Shown: one piece after another, positions 17,032 to 25,628 of the stretch
How positions within the stretch are numbered: position 1 is the stretch's first letter
Layout of the letters: each line of letters begins with the position of its first letter
Assembly: GCA_964537245.1 (NCBI GenBank)
Contig: CAZHZL010000006.1
Coordinates: 1-61,006, forward strand
Length of the DNA stretch: 61,006 nucleotides
Origin: UMGS1840 sp964537245
Lineage (GTDB): Bacteria; Bacillota; Clostridia; UMGS1840
Direction of reading: 5' to 3'
The notes under the pieces: generated by a model
Databases searched by the model: none
What the model was told of the DNA's origin: nothing
The model's input: the letters and a program-made list of their open reading frames with translations, nothing else
Position numbers and translations under genes: made by a program

Positions 17032-17152
17032 GTGTTGAGTATAATTGGTGCCGGAAACCGGAATCGAACCGGTACGGGAAATTAATCCCACAGGATTTTA
17101 AGTCCTGGGCGTCTGCCAGTTCCGCCACTCCGGCGCAACTTATACTCAACAC
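17032..17152. repeat. 13-bp inverted repeat enclosing tRNA-Leu
   Basis: GTGTTGAGTATAA (17032-17044) and its exact reverse complement TTATACTCAACAC (17140-17152) lie on either side of tRNA-Leu. In the precursor RNA the leader and the tRNA spacer can pair and enclose the tRNA in a stem. Confidence 0.85.
17046..17134 (-). tRNA. tRNA-Leu (TAA)
   Basis: An 89-nt class II tRNA with a long variable arm and encoded CCA. The anticodon stem-loop CAGGA-CTTAAAA-TCCTG gives anticodon TAA. The acceptor stem is GCCGGAG with TTCCGGC. It is flanked by a 13-bp inverted repeat. Confidence 0.96.
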
Positions 17153-17158
17153 TATAAT

Positions 17159-17187
17159 ATATTACCATATATTTTATGTTTTGTCAA
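17159..17187 (-). promoter_or_regulatory. Promoter of the tRNA-Leu/tRNA-fMet operon
   Basis: A perfect minus-strand TTGACA (17182-17187) is followed after 17 bp by TAATAT (17159-17164), about 25 bp before tRNA-Leu. A TATTAT slightly downstream is an alternative -10. Confidence 0.6.
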
Positions 17188-17261
17188 TAGCTTTTTTGAA
17201 ATTTTTTATTTTTATTTTCTTAATATATTATATTCCAATAAAATATTTTTTATGCGATTAA

Positions 17262-18512
17262 TTATCTTTTACTAAGCACATCTTCTTCATATTTTTTTAT
17301 TTCCTCAAACCATTCTTCATCATCTGCTGAAACGCCACATTCACTGCAGTATTTTTCCCAGATATCTCCAAATGGCATTGTTTTTAATTTTTCCTGCATT
17401 ATCATAAGGCGTGAAAAATCGCTCTTATCCTGAAGTTCTTTCAACGCTTCGTTTGGTGTACAAAGAGCATAAAGAAGAGCTTTCTGCCAGCTTCTGAAGC
17501 CTGTTGTCCATGCTGAAATTCTGTTTATCGAAGCGTCAAAATAGTCAAGTGCCATGTATACTCTTGAAAGTGCATTGTTTCTTACTATTTCCTTTGCCAT
17601 TTCCTTTGTTTCATCATCAAATAAAACAACATGGTCACTATCCCATCTAACTGGTCTTGTTATATGAAGCGCAATTTCATCGAAAAACGCGAGTAACGCA
17701 GGAATTTTATCCGATACAAATTCTGTCGGGTGATAATGTCCGTTATCCATAAGCGGTAAGCAACCGTCATGTGTTGCGGCAAATGAAAGTGAAAACTCAG
17801 CGCTTCCTGCTGTAAAAGATTCAACGCCGATACCAAAAACCTTTGACTCAACGCAAGGCTTAACAAGCTTTTTGTCAAACGGTTCCGATAATATAGCTTC
17901 GATTGATTCCTTATATCTTATTCTCGGCTCCATTCTGTCGGCAGGAATATCTTTAAAGCCGTCACCAGTCCAGATATTCATTACACAAGGAATACCTGTT
18001 TCCTTTGCAAAATACTCGGATATTCTGATACAAGCCTTTCCGTGTTCAATCCAGAAATCTCTTGTTTCTTTATCAGGACTTGAAAGGGTTAGACCGTCTT
18101 TAACCTTCTCGTGTGAGAAAAATGTAGGATTAAAATCAATACCCATTCCTCTTTCTTTAGCAAACTGTACCCATTTTTCAAAATGCTTCGGCTCAATTTT
18201 ATCACGGTCAACAAACTGTCCCTCTTCAAAAATTGCATAGCAAGCATGAAGATTCAATTTTTTTGTACCCGGGCATAAGGAAATAACCTTATCCATATCA
18301 GCCATAAGCTCTTTATAATTTCTTGCTTTTCCGGGATAGTTTCCTGTTGTCTGAATACCGCCTGTCAAAGGTCCGTCGTGGTCAAAGCCTGTAACATCGT
18401 CACCCTGCCAGCAATGAAGTGCAACCGGGATATTTTTCAATTTTTCTATTGCTTTATCTGTATCTACACCTATTTTCGCATAAATACCTTTTGCCTGTTC
18501 ATATCTTTCCAT
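17262..18512 (-). CDS. rhaA: L-rhamnose isomerase
   Basis: Converts L-rhamnose to L-rhamnulose in the cytoplasm, with a divalent metal. The 416 residues match the family length, and the N-terminal text VALHCWQGDDVTGFD and GGIQTTGNYPGK is characteristic, as is the metal-site region around SDHVVLFDD. The ribosome site GGAGG lies 9 bases before the ATG. No rhamnulokinase or rhamnulose-phosphate aldolase is nearby, so the rest of the pathway lies elsewhere. The neighbours (aldo/keto reductase, SGNH esterase) fit plant-polysaccharide use. Confidence 0.96.
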   Translation of the reverse strand: MERYEQAKGIYAKIGVDTDKAIEKLKNIPVALHCWQGDDVTGFDHDGPLTGGIQTTGNYPGKARNYKELMADMDKVISLCPGTKKLNLHACYAIFEEGQFVDRDKIEPKHFEKWVQFAKERGMGIDFNPTFFSHEKVKDGLTLSSPDKETRDFWIEHGKACIRISEYFAKETGIPCVMNIWTGDGFKDIPADRMEPRIRYKESIEAILSEPFDKKLVKPCVESKVFGIGVESFTAGSAEFSLSFAATHDGCLPLMDNGHYHPTEFVSDKIPALLAFFDEIALHITRPVRWDSDHVVLFDDETKEMAKEIVRNNALSRVYMALDYFDASINRISAWTTGFRSWQKALLYALCTPNEALKELQDKSDFSRLMIMQEKLKTMPFGDIWEKYCSECGVSADDEEWFEEIKKYEEDVLSKR

Positions 18513-18543
18513 TATGTAGTCCTCCGAATTAATAATATATTAT

Positions 18544-18572
18544 ATAATAACATAAATAAGAATATATTTCAA
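18544..18572 (-). promoter_or_regulatory. Probable rhaA promoter
   Basis: Minus-strand TTGAAA (18567-18572) and TATTAT (18544-18549) are 17 bp apart, about 30 bp upstream of the rhaA start codon. Confidence 0.5.
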
Positions 18573-18608
18573 GTGAATTTTATAAAATAGACAAAAAAAT
18601 ATACCAAA

Positions 18609-19787
18609 TTAAAATTTTGTGAAAATTTTTGCAAGCTTACTTGCAGTTTTATACAAAAATCCTTCAAGCTCTTTTTCAGCATTTTTTAACTCTTTTCGTA
18701 TTTCAATATGCTGTGGGCAATGCTTTTCGCATTTTCCGCAGCCAATGCAGTTTGAAGCCGCTGTTGAATTTTTTCTTAATGCTGTACACATAAGATATTC
18801 TTTGAGTCCTGTAAATTTTCCGTCTGTATAAACACGATTATACGCTGCAAAAGTACCGGGAATATCAACCTTTTGAGGACATGGCATACAATATCCGCAG
18901 CCTGTACATACAACCTTCATTTTTGAATTTATTGCTTCAACTACCTTTCCAAACATTGTTTCTTCGTTTTCGCTAAGCTCTCCGACATATGAATTTGAAG
19001 CGTTCTCAAGGTTATCTGCAACCATTTCATCTGAATTCATTCCTGATAGCACAACAGTTACCTCAGGCTGATTCCACAGCCATTTAAATGCCCACTGTGC
19101 AGGAGTATGCTTTTTCTCATAATCTTCAAAAACCTTAACAGCCTCCTTCGGCAGATTGTTTACAAGTCTGCCTCCGCGAAGCGGCTCCATTATCATAACA
19201 GGAATCCCCTTTTTGTTTGCATAGTGAAGACCGCGTCTGCCTGCCTGTGTATGCTCATCCATATAGTTATATTGAATCATACAGAAATCCCAGTCATACG
19301 CGTCAATAAGCTTACAGAAATTCTCTGTATTTCCATGATACGAAAAACCAATCTGTCTTATTTCTCCATTTTTCTTTTTTTCTTCTATCCATTCAATAAT
19401 TCCAAGACCTTTAAGTCTTTCCCAGGTAGCAACATCAGATAGCATATGCATTAAATAATAATCAATGTAATCTGTGCGCAATCTCTTTAACTGCTCTTTA
19501 AAAAGCTCCTCCGCACTTTCATTTGTTTTCACAAGATAATGCGGCAGCTTTGTTGCAATATTAACATTTTTTCTGATATTATTTTTTTCTAAAAGCTCGC
19601 CAAGAACAAGCTCATTTCCAGGATATATATACGCTGTATCAAAATAGTTTACACCGTTTCTATACGCCGTCATAAGCTGTCTGTCGGCAGCCTCCATATC
19701 AGTTTTTCCTCTTTTACCTTTAAAGCGCATACATCCGTAGCCGAGAATTGAAAGCTTATTTCCGTATTTATCCTCACGGTAATTCAT
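18609..19787 (-). CDS. Aldo/keto reductase with C-terminal 4Fe-4S clusters
   Basis: A 392-residue fusion type common in anaerobes. The AKR barrel (about 1-280) starts YREDKYGNKLSILGYGCMR and has the Asp-Tyr region YFDTAYIYPGNE. The C-terminal part carries two ferredoxin-like cysteine clusters: CTGCGYCMPCP near residue 302 and CIGCGKCEKHCP near 350. The clusters suggest electron transfer to or from ferredoxin rather than a simple NADPH reaction. The substrate is unknown; the sugar-gene surroundings suggest a sugar aldehyde or sugar acid. The start follows GGAGGGG. Confidence 0.9.
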   Translation of the reverse strand: MNYREDKYGNKLSILGYGCMRFKGKRGKTDMEAADRQLMTAYRNGVNYFDTAYIYPGNELVLGELLEKNNIRKNVNIATKLPHYLVKTNESAEELFKEQLKRLRTDYIDYYLMHMLSDVATWERLKGLGIIEWIEEKKKNGEIRQIGFSYHGNTENFCKLIDAYDWDFCMIQYNYMDEHTQAGRRGLHYANKKGIPVMIMEPLRGGRLVNNLPKEAVKVFEDYEKKHTPAQWAFKWLWNQPEVTVVLSGMNSDEMVADNLENASNSYVGELSENEETMFGKVVEAINSKMKVVCTGCGYCMPCPQKVDIPGTFAAYNRVYTDGKFTGLKEYLMCTALRKNSTAASNCIGCGKCEKHCPQHIEIRKELKNAEKELEGFLYKTASKLAKIFTKF

Positions 19788-19852
19788 ATTTTCCCCTCCG
19801 TTTTTTTTTGATATATCTCTCTTAAACTCAAATATAACAGCATACAGCTTTT

Positions 19853-20818
19853 TTAAAGCAATTGTTCTTTTATTATTCTTGATAAATTTCCGCTTACTGT
19901 TTTATGACCGTCTCTTGTCGGATGAATAGGCTCAGGGGCAATCCAACCGGTAGTATCTATATAAAAAACATTATCTCCATTTTCGTTATTATACTTTTCG
20001 ACAACCTCTTTTATTTCTTTTGCAAGACAGCCTGAAAACGGAGTCAGAGAGATTATCTTTGATAACGGATTTCGTTCCCTTACAATGCACAAAAATTCAA
20101 AATATTTTTCTTTAAAAGTCTGTTTATCAGCACCACGGTCATTTGTTCCATGATTGATAACAATAAAATCAGCATTCTTACTTTCCATCGGACAGCCATC
20201 ACTGTAATATTTATACGATTCTGCCACAGGAGGAACTCCTCCGGCACCTCCCTTGGTCGTCCCCAGACAACCATACCCCATAATAACAGGTCTGAAATTC
20301 AATGCTTTCGCAGTACGCCATGCATATCCGGCTGTTGAATCGTCCCAATATACCATATCATAATTTTTGCCGTAGTTCAGATATCCTGTATCAATTGAAA
20401 TACCTTCTGTTATCGAGTCACCGATAAACTCTATAATTGGTCGTGTATCTTCAGGCAAATCTAAAAACGAATCGGCTTCAATTTCAAGAAGCGAAACCTT
20501 AGCTTCAAGAGGTGCAAACCATCTGTGCTGGCTCTCAACTGAGCCTTTCATTATAGCACAAACTTTGTGTTTCCCTTCCTGAGCGGAAATTCTTACATAT
20601 CTGTCAAGAGAAACCTCTATATCGGCGCCACCGTCAACACTTATGTAAATATGCGGAAACGGAGTTCTTGTATATGATGTATCAAACCCGATTACTGCAC
20701 ATTCTCCATAATACATAAACTCAAAATAATTACCGTTTGCCGTTGATGTTGCCGATTCTTCAGTTATGTTCCATCTTCCTGTATAACGAATTTTTTCACT
20801 GTTACATTTTATAATCAT
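19853..20818 (-). CDS. SGNH/GDSL hydrolase, CE2-like carbohydrate esterase
   Basis: A 321-residue protein without a signal peptide. An N-terminal jelly-roll-like region (about 1-125) is followed by an SGNH domain: FIGDSITEG with the nucleophile Ser at about 140-148, NHGTNDRG (Asn block) and PIHPTRDGH (catalytic His). The usual Asp three residues before the His is Glu (EPIH). This two-domain order matches carbohydrate esterase family 2-type deacetylases, which remove acetyl groups from plant polysaccharides or oligosaccharides. Lack of a signal peptide implies action on imported oligosaccharides. It stands 65 bp upstream of the aldo/keto reductase gene. Confidence 0.85.
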   Translation of the reverse strand: MIIKCNSEKIRYTGRWNITEESATSTANGNYFEFMYYGECAVIGFDTSYTRTPFPHIYISVDGGADIEVSLDRYVRISAQEGKHKVCAIMKGSVESQHRWFAPLEAKVSLLEIEADSFLDLPEDTRPIIEFIGDSITEGISIDTGYLNYGKNYDMVYWDDSTAGYAWRTAKALNFRPVIMGYGCLGTTKGGAGGVPPVAESYKYYSDGCPMESKNADFIVINHGTNDRGADKQTFKEKYFEFLCIVRERNPLSKIISLTPFSGCLAKEIKEVVEKYNNENGDNVFYIDTTGWIAPEPIHPTRDGHKTVSGNLSRIIKEQLL

Positions 20819-20899
20819 TTTTTGTTTCTCCGTAATTTTTTATTATATAATAAAATTCCGTATATGGCAATTATATAAAGACTGCACAAATTAGTTGCC

Positions 20900-21102
20900 A
20901 TTCATTTTTAATGAATTGACAACTGCGTTGTCATGAATTGGCTAAAGCCATGAATTGTTGCTATCGCAACATGAATTGAATTGCCTTAATGCACGAAGTG
21001 CAATTCATGAGCCGTAAGGCTCAATTCATGAAATCGTAGATTCCAATTCATGCCGAAGGCAATTCATTGATTTCATCTTCGATGAAATCATTATAGCACA
21101 CA
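20900..21102. repeat. Micro-hairpin array 2 (long, two-handed form)
   Basis: Nine consecutive small palindromes, all of different sequence with short loops, for example GACAAC-TGC-GTTGTC, TGGCT-AA-AGCCA, TGCAC-GAA-GTGCA, TGAGCC-GTAA-GGCTCA and TGCC-GAA-GGCA. Constant 8-base spacers separate them about every 20 bp. The first four spacers read ATGAATTG (20911, 20933, 20950, 20971) and the last four the reverse complement CAATTCAT (from about 21001 to 21060). The array ends in a 10-bp-stem hairpin and ATTATAGCACAC, a tail shared with array 1. No gene is seen between 20819 and 21145. Confidence 0.85.
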
Positions 21103-21145
21103 TTTATTCTTTTTTCAATATTCTTTTCAAATTATTTTCAAACTG

Positions 21146-21174
21146 TTGACAAAAAGAGAAAATTGTTATAAAAT
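21146..21174 (+). promoter_or_regulatory. azlCD promoter
   Basis: TTGACA (21146-21151) and TAAAAT (21169-21174) are spaced by 17 bp, about 32 bp before azlC and 44 bp after the micro-hairpin array. Confidence 0.8.
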
Positions 21175-21206
21175 GTATAAAGTAAAATTTCAAAAAAGGT
21201 GAAAAA

Positions 21207-21932
21207 ATGAGAGAAAACAACAGTTTTATTAAAGGAATAAAAGACGGACTTCCGATATGCTTCGGTTATTTGTCCGTTTCGTTTGCGTTTGGTATATTTG
21301 CAGTTGAAAACGGTCTGACAATTATTCAGGCGCTTTTGGTTTCGATGTTTAATGTAACCTCAGCAGGTCAGCTTGCAGGCGTGCCTATTATGGCAACGGG
21401 AGGAACACTTGTCGAAGTCGCAGTGACGCAGCTTGTAATAAATTTAAGATATTCGCTTATGTCGGTTTCACTTTCGCAAAAGCTTGGAAAAAGCGTAAGC
21501 TTTGCTGACAGGTTTCTGATTGCGTTTGTAAATACAGATGAGGTTTTTGCAGTTGCAACAGGCAGACGGGAGCAGGCAGGAAAAAAATATCTTTACGGAC
21601 TGATACTGACACCATATCTTGGCTGGAGTGCAGGCACGCTTTTCGGTGCAGTTGCGGGAAATGTTCTTCCCGAAATTATAATTTCAGCGCTTGGAGTTGC
21701 AATCTATGCTATGTTTATTGCAATTGTTGTGCCACCCGCAAAGAGAAACAAATCTGACGCGCTTTGTATAATAACAGCCATAATTTTAAGCTGTCTATTC
21801 TATTACATTCCGCTTTTAAAAACTATTCCGAGCGGATTTGTTATAATTATCTGTGCCGCAATTTCAAGTACAGTTTTTGCAATTATTGCACCTGTTGAAA
21901 ACGATGAAACGGAGGATGAGAAAAATGGATAA
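21207..21932 (+). CDS. azlC: AzlC-family branched-chain amino acid exporter, large subunit
   Basis: A 241-residue membrane protein of the AzlC family, which with AzlD exports branched-chain amino acids or their analogues. The opening GIKDGLPICFGYLSVSFAFG and the GQLAGVPIMA region are typical, with about seven membrane segments. An AAAAGGTG site precedes the ATG. The last codons overlap azlD by 8 bp. azlCD are often Lrp/AzlB-controlled, but no such regulator is adjacent here. Confidence 0.93.
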   Translation: MRENNSFIKGIKDGLPICFGYLSVSFAFGIFAVENGLTIIQALLVSMFNVTSAGQLAGVPIMATGGTLVEVAVTQLVINLRYSLMSVSLSQKLGKSVSFADRFLIAFVNTDEVFAVATGRREQAGKKYLYGLILTPYLGWSAGTLFGAVAGNVLPEIIISALGVAIYAMFIAIVVPPAKRNKSDALCIITAIILSCLFYYIPLLKTIPSGFVIIICAAISSTVFAIIAPVENDETEDEKNG

Positions 21933-22242
21933 TTTTAAATTTTTCGTATACCTTGCGGTAATGGCAGGAGTTACATATTTAGTCAGAATGATTCCGCTTG
22001 TGCTTGTAAAAAAGAAAATAAAAAACAAGTTCATTCTTTCTTTTCTGCACTATATCCCCTACTCTGTCCTGAGCGTTATGACAATTCCGGGAATATTTTA
22101 TTCAACCTCAAACAGAATTTCTGCATTCTTCGGTTTTCTTGCAGCAATAATTCTTGCGCAAAAAGAAAAAAGCCTGCTTACAGTTGCGGCTTTTTCGTGT
22201 GCGACGGTGCTTATTGCAGAAGTAATTATGAAGCTTATATAA
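21925..22242 (+). CDS. azlD: AzlD-family transporter small subunit
   Basis: A 105-residue protein with about four membrane segments, the small partner of AzlC. The motif TYLVRMIPLVL near the N-terminus is characteristic of AzlD. I place the start at 21925, about 9 bases after a GGAGG site that lies within azlC; the longer frame upstream is only overlap with azlC. The 8-bp overlap suggests coupled translation and a stoichiometric complex. Confidence 0.9.
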   Translation: MDNFKFFVYLAVMAGVTYLVRMIPLVLVKKKIKNKFILSFLHYIPYSVLSVMTIPGIFYSTSNRISAFFGFLAAIILAQKEKSLLTVAAFSCATVLIAEVIMKLI

Positions 22243-22251
22243 ATATTTTTA

Positions 22252-22288
22252 GGGGATCGGGGAAACCGGTTAGAGTTCCCCCCTTCTC
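22252..22288. terminator. Weak hairpin between azlD and DUF1653 gene
   Basis: GGGGAA (22259-22264) pairs with TTCCCC (22276-22281), and a pyrimidine-rich stretch follows. It is placed between converging genes and may end both transcripts; the stem is short. Confidence 0.4.
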
Positions 22289-22314
22289 TTCCTTTTGAAC
22301 AAAAATTGTGCTGT

Positions 22315-22518
22315 TTATCCAACATACTCAAAACGCTTGAGTTTTTTTCCGTCAACCTCAATCTCTTCTTCCCACATAGACAGAGGTCGCACCCATATTT
22401 CTCCCTCACCGTACAAAGCTCTATATACCACCATTTTTTCCAATGTTTCAGAATGATTTGCAATATATATAAGCTCATAGCGGTTTCCTTTATAATGCTG
22501 ATAAATGCCTGTTTTCAT
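22315..22518 (-). CDS. DUF1653-family small protein
   Basis: A 67-residue cytoplasmic protein matching the DUF1653 family: GIYQHYKGNRYELIYIANHSETLE, then VVYRALYGEGEIWVRP and KRFEYVG. The family has no firmly assigned function. A GGAG site lies about 10 bases before the ATG. It starts 12 bp after the polysaccharide deacetylase gene stops, so the two are in one operon. Confidence 0.85.
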   Translation of the reverse strand: MKTGIYQHYKGNRYELIYIANHSETLEKMVVYRALYGEGEIWVRPLSMWEEEIEVDGKKLKRFEYVG

Positions 22519-22530
22519 CTTTAAAGCTCC

Positions 22531-23382
22531 TTATATTTTCAAAGTCTCGCCCGATTTTATCGAGTACAGCTTTCCGTCAATATCAAACCATATTTCATAA
22601 AGAGACGGATTGTAAATAATAGAGCTGTCGGCACTGTATGAAAGTGAGTTGTACGCACTTACATAATTATATATTTCGATATTTGTCGCATACCACACAT
22701 CATCATTATTACTTATCTTTTCACATATCTCAGTAAGTCTGTCCCAGTTGTTATTTCTTTCAAACTCATAGCTGTGTCCCCATATGTAAAAAAGTCTCGG
22801 ATAACGGGATGCGCCATAAAGTTTTTCATAATCAAAACTTAAAAATTTATCAATATAATTAAAAATTTCCGGATTATTATGATGTGCTGTCGGCATCCAC
22901 TCATACCAGTCTGTCGGAAGCATAAACTCATCGTTATCACCGCCCAGTGTACGAGAATATACAATATCAAGGTCCTTAAGATAATTCTTAATATTATCAT
23001 AGGAAGCACCGTTTGAAAACCGGGTTATGCCACTGTCGGGATATGCCATTCCGCGAACAATAAGACCGTATTTTTTTTCAAGTTCAAGTCTGTTTTTCAA
23101 AACATCGTGAATAGCGTCAATCGGTCTCTGCGCCCCCTCAGCTCTGTGCATAGCACCGTGAACGGCGATTTCGTGACCTTTTTTCAGAATATATTCCCTT
23201 ACTTCATCATCACTCATACCGCTTCCCTGCCTTAACTCATCGTTATTCAGGTTGAATGTTCCCTTAAGATTATATTCACTTAAGGTTTTTGCCATTCTGA
23301 CATCATCAACACAACCGTCATCATAGCTGAAGGTTACCGCTTTTGTTTTTCCGTTTGGAAATCTTAAAAATTTGTATCTCAT
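22531..23382 (-). CDS. Polysaccharide deacetylase (NodB-like) family protein
   Basis: A 283-residue protein with the carbohydrate esterase 4/NodB fold. Family motifs are FSYDDGCVDD (motif 1, normally TFDDG), AVHGAMHR (the metal-binding H-x-x-x-H) and MAYPDSG. There is no signal peptide, so it acts in the cytoplasm on soluble sugar substrates or is a distant member. I use the ATG at 23382 because AAAGGA lies about 10 bases upstream, not the ATG at 23406. The last 40 residues form a small beta-rich tail. Substrate unknown. Confidence 0.83.
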   Translation of the reverse strand: MRYKFLRFPNGKTKAVTFSYDDGCVDDVRMAKTLSEYNLKGTFNLNNDELRQGSGMSDDEVREYILKKGHEIAVHGAMHRAEGAQRPIDAIHDVLKNRLELEKKYGLIVRGMAYPDSGITRFSNGASYDNIKNYLKDLDIVYSRTLGGDNDEFMLPTDWYEWMPTAHHNNPEIFNYIDKFLSFDYEKLYGASRYPRLFYIWGHSYEFERNNNWDRLTEICEKISNNDDVWYATNIEIYNYVSAYNSLSYSADSSIIYNPSLYEIWFDIDGKLYSIKSGETLKI

Positions 23383-23474
23383 CTTTATTTTTCCTTTCAG
23401 ATTCATTTGTTAGGCACATTTTACCATACTTTTTTCTCAAAGTAAAGATTTTTTAAGAAAAAAAGCAAAAAAGA

Positions 23475-23503
23475 TTGACAAATAAAAAATATTCTGCTAT
23501 AAT
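23475..23503 (+). promoter_or_regulatory. tRNA-Arg promoter
   Basis: A perfect TTGACA (23475-23480) and a perfect TATAAT (23498-23503) with a 17-bp spacer stand 21 bp upstream of the tRNA. Confidence 0.93.
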
Positions 23504-23524
23504 ATAGAAGTTGTTAAAACAAAT

Positions 23525-23601
23525 GCGCCTTTACCTCAGCTGGATAGAGGACTCGGCTACGAACCGAGGCGTCAGGGGTTCGAATCCCTTAAGGCGCGCC
23601 A
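23525..23601 (+). tRNA. tRNA-Arg (ACG)
   Basis: A 77-nt cloverleaf with encoded CCA. The anticodon stem-loop CTCGG-CTACGAA-CCGAG gives anticodon ACG, expected to be edited to ICG. The acceptor stem is GCGCCTT with AAGGCGC. It is a single-gene transcript. Confidence 0.96.
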
Positions 23602-23606
23602 AAAAA

Positions 23607-23637
23607 ACAGATTTCTTTGTAGAAATCTGTTTTTTTA
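23607..23637. terminator. Terminator shared by tRNA-Arg and ligA
   Basis: A 10-bp perfect stem (23607-23616 with 23621-23630) is followed by seven T on the plus strand and preceded by seven A, so it can end the tRNA transcript and the converging ligA operon. It overlaps the ligA stop region. Confidence 0.88.
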
Positions 23638-25617
23638 TTCCACCATATTTAAAAATTCTTCTTCGGAAATTATCTTTATTCCAAGCGTTTGTGCCTTTGT
23701 AAGCTTGCTTCCTGCTTCTTCGCCTGCTAAAACATAGGTTGTCTTTTTTGATACAGATGACGAAGTTTTTCCGCCGTTATCCTCAATTATCTTTGTTGCG
23801 TCTGCTCTTGAAAGCGTAGGTAATGTTCCAGTTAAAACAAAGGTCATATTTTTGAATACTTCCGAAACGCCCGTTGATATATATTCTGTATTAACACCGT
23901 ATGCCTTTAATTCCTCGACTGTACTTCTGTTCTGCGGATTCTCAAAAAATTCAACAACATTTCTTCCCGAAATTTCGCCCACATCAAAAATATCTGTAAA
24001 TTCCTCAATACCTGCATTCATAACATTATCTATATTCTTAAAATGCGAAGCGATATTCTTCCCTGCCTTTTTACCTATCTGTCTTATTCCGAGTGCAAAA
24101 AGAAGATTAGACAAATCCTGCTTTTTGGAATTTTCAATAGCATTTATAAGATTTTCAGCAGATTTATCACCCATTCGCTCCAATGCCGAAATATCCTCTT
24201 TTTTGAGCTTATATATATCTGAAACCTTAGAAATAAGCTTATTTTCCAGAAGTGCTTCGACAATCTGCGGTCCTAAGCCATCAATATCCATAGCTTCCTT
24301 TGAAGCAAAATGAGAAAGATTTCTGAGTATTTGTGCGCGACATTCGATATTTGTACATCTGTACGCCGCCTCTCCGTCCTCTCTTTTTACCTCACTTTTG
24401 CATACAGGACAAATTTCAGGCATTGTAAATTCAAGCTCTTCTCCTGTTCTTTTTTCAGGAACTGAAGCTACAATTTCAGGAATGATATCCCCTGCCTTAC
24501 GGACTAAAACCGTATCTCCGATACGGATATCCTTATCCTTTATATTATCATAATTATGAAGCGTTGCTCTCTGAACGGTTGTGCCTGCAAGTCTGACAGG
24601 CTCCAAAACCGCATTCGGAGTAAGAACGCCTGTTCTTCCAACCTGTATGACAATATCTGTAAGCTTTGTTTCCTTTATTTCGGCAGGATACTTATATGCA
24701 ATTGCCCATTTCGGAAACTTAGAGGTTTCCCCTAAAATTTTTCTTTGCTCAAAATCGTTTATCTTAATAACTGCGCCGTCTATGTCAAACGAAAGCTCTT
24801 CACGCATATCGCCGAGCCTTTGGATTTCTCTGTAAGCCTCGTCCATAGTTTTAAAAGTGTTATAATAAATACTTACAGGAAGTCCACACTTTTTTATATA
24901 GTCAAGAGTTTCAGTATGGCTTTTGAATTTTTTTCCCTCGCAAGCCTGTAAATTAAAAATAAAAAGGCTTAGATTTCTTTCTTTTGTTATCCTCGAATCC
25001 TTCTGTCTTAAAGAGCCTGCGGCGGCATTTCTCGGATTTGCAAAAAGCTTCTGCTCTGCTATTTCCTGCATTTTGTTGAGGTCCTCAAAAACGCTTTTTG
25101 ACATATAAACCTCGCCTCTTACGCAAAAATAAGGGCTGTCATCATCAATCTTGTGTTTTATATCCGTAATCTGCATAAGATTTTCGGTAACATCCTCGCC
25201 CACCTGTCCGTTTCCTCTTGTTGAACCGCGTACAAATTCGCCGTTTTCATATTCCAAAGAAACGCTCAGACCGTCAATTTTAAGTTCAACAACAAGCTCA
25301 TAATCGTTAATGCCTGCGTTTTTTATTCTGTTTTCAAAATCAATAAGCTCTTCATAGGAAAAAGCGTCCTCAAGGCTTTGCAAAGGCACTCTGTGCTCTA
25401 CTGCTTCAAAGGTTGACGATACCTTTCCACCCACATTTTTTGTTGGCGAAGCGTTGTCCGAAAATTCGGGATATTCCTTTTCGAGATTTTCAAGCTCGCG
25501 AAGTAGCTTATCATATTCAAAATCGTCTATTTCAGGCGCGTCATCGTTGTAATATCTGTCGCTGTGATAATTTATAAGCGCCCTTAAATTTTCAATTTTT
25601 TCTTTTATTTCTTTCAT
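23635..25617 (-). CDS. ligA: NAD-dependent DNA ligase
   Basis: Seals nicks in replication and repair using NAD. The 660 residues have the expected order: Ia/adenylation domain with the AMP-accepting lysine K113 in ELKIDGLSV, an OB domain, a zinc finger (CPVC ... CTNIEC), helix-hairpin-helix repeats around 500-570, and a C-terminal BRCT domain (FVLTGTLPTLSRADA). It is the last gene of a long minus-strand operon, 11 bp after cvpA. Confidence 0.97.
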   Translation of the reverse strand: MKEIKEKIENLRALINYHSDRYYNDDAPEIDDFEYDKLLRELENLEKEYPEFSDNASPTKNVGGKVSSTFEAVEHRVPLQSLEDAFSYEELIDFENRIKNAGINDYELVVELKIDGLSVSLEYENGEFVRGSTRGNGQVGEDVTENLMQITDIKHKIDDDSPYFCVRGEVYMSKSVFEDLNKMQEIAEQKLFANPRNAAAGSLRQKDSRITKERNLSLFIFNLQACEGKKFKSHTETLDYIKKCGLPVSIYYNTFKTMDEAYREIQRLGDMREELSFDIDGAVIKINDFEQRKILGETSKFPKWAIAYKYPAEIKETKLTDIVIQVGRTGVLTPNAVLEPVRLAGTTVQRATLHNYDNIKDKDIRIGDTVLVRKAGDIIPEIVASVPEKRTGEELEFTMPEICPVCKSEVKREDGEAAYRCTNIECRAQILRNLSHFASKEAMDIDGLGPQIVEALLENKLISKVSDIYKLKKEDISALERMGDKSAENLINAIENSKKQDLSNLLFALGIRQIGKKAGKNIASHFKNIDNVMNAGIEEFTDIFDVGEISGRNVVEFFENPQNRSTVEELKAYGVNTEYISTGVSEVFKNMTFVLTGTLPTLSRADATKIIEDNGGKTSSSVSKKTTYVLAGEEAGSKLTKAQTLGIKIISEEEFLNMVE

Positions 25618-25628
25618 TTTGATACCCT

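Noticed and set aside
20900..21102. CRISPR array
   Set aside because: The constant part is only 8 bp, the variable units are themselves palindromes, spacing is about 20 bp, the constant part changes orientation midway, and no cas gene is in the window.
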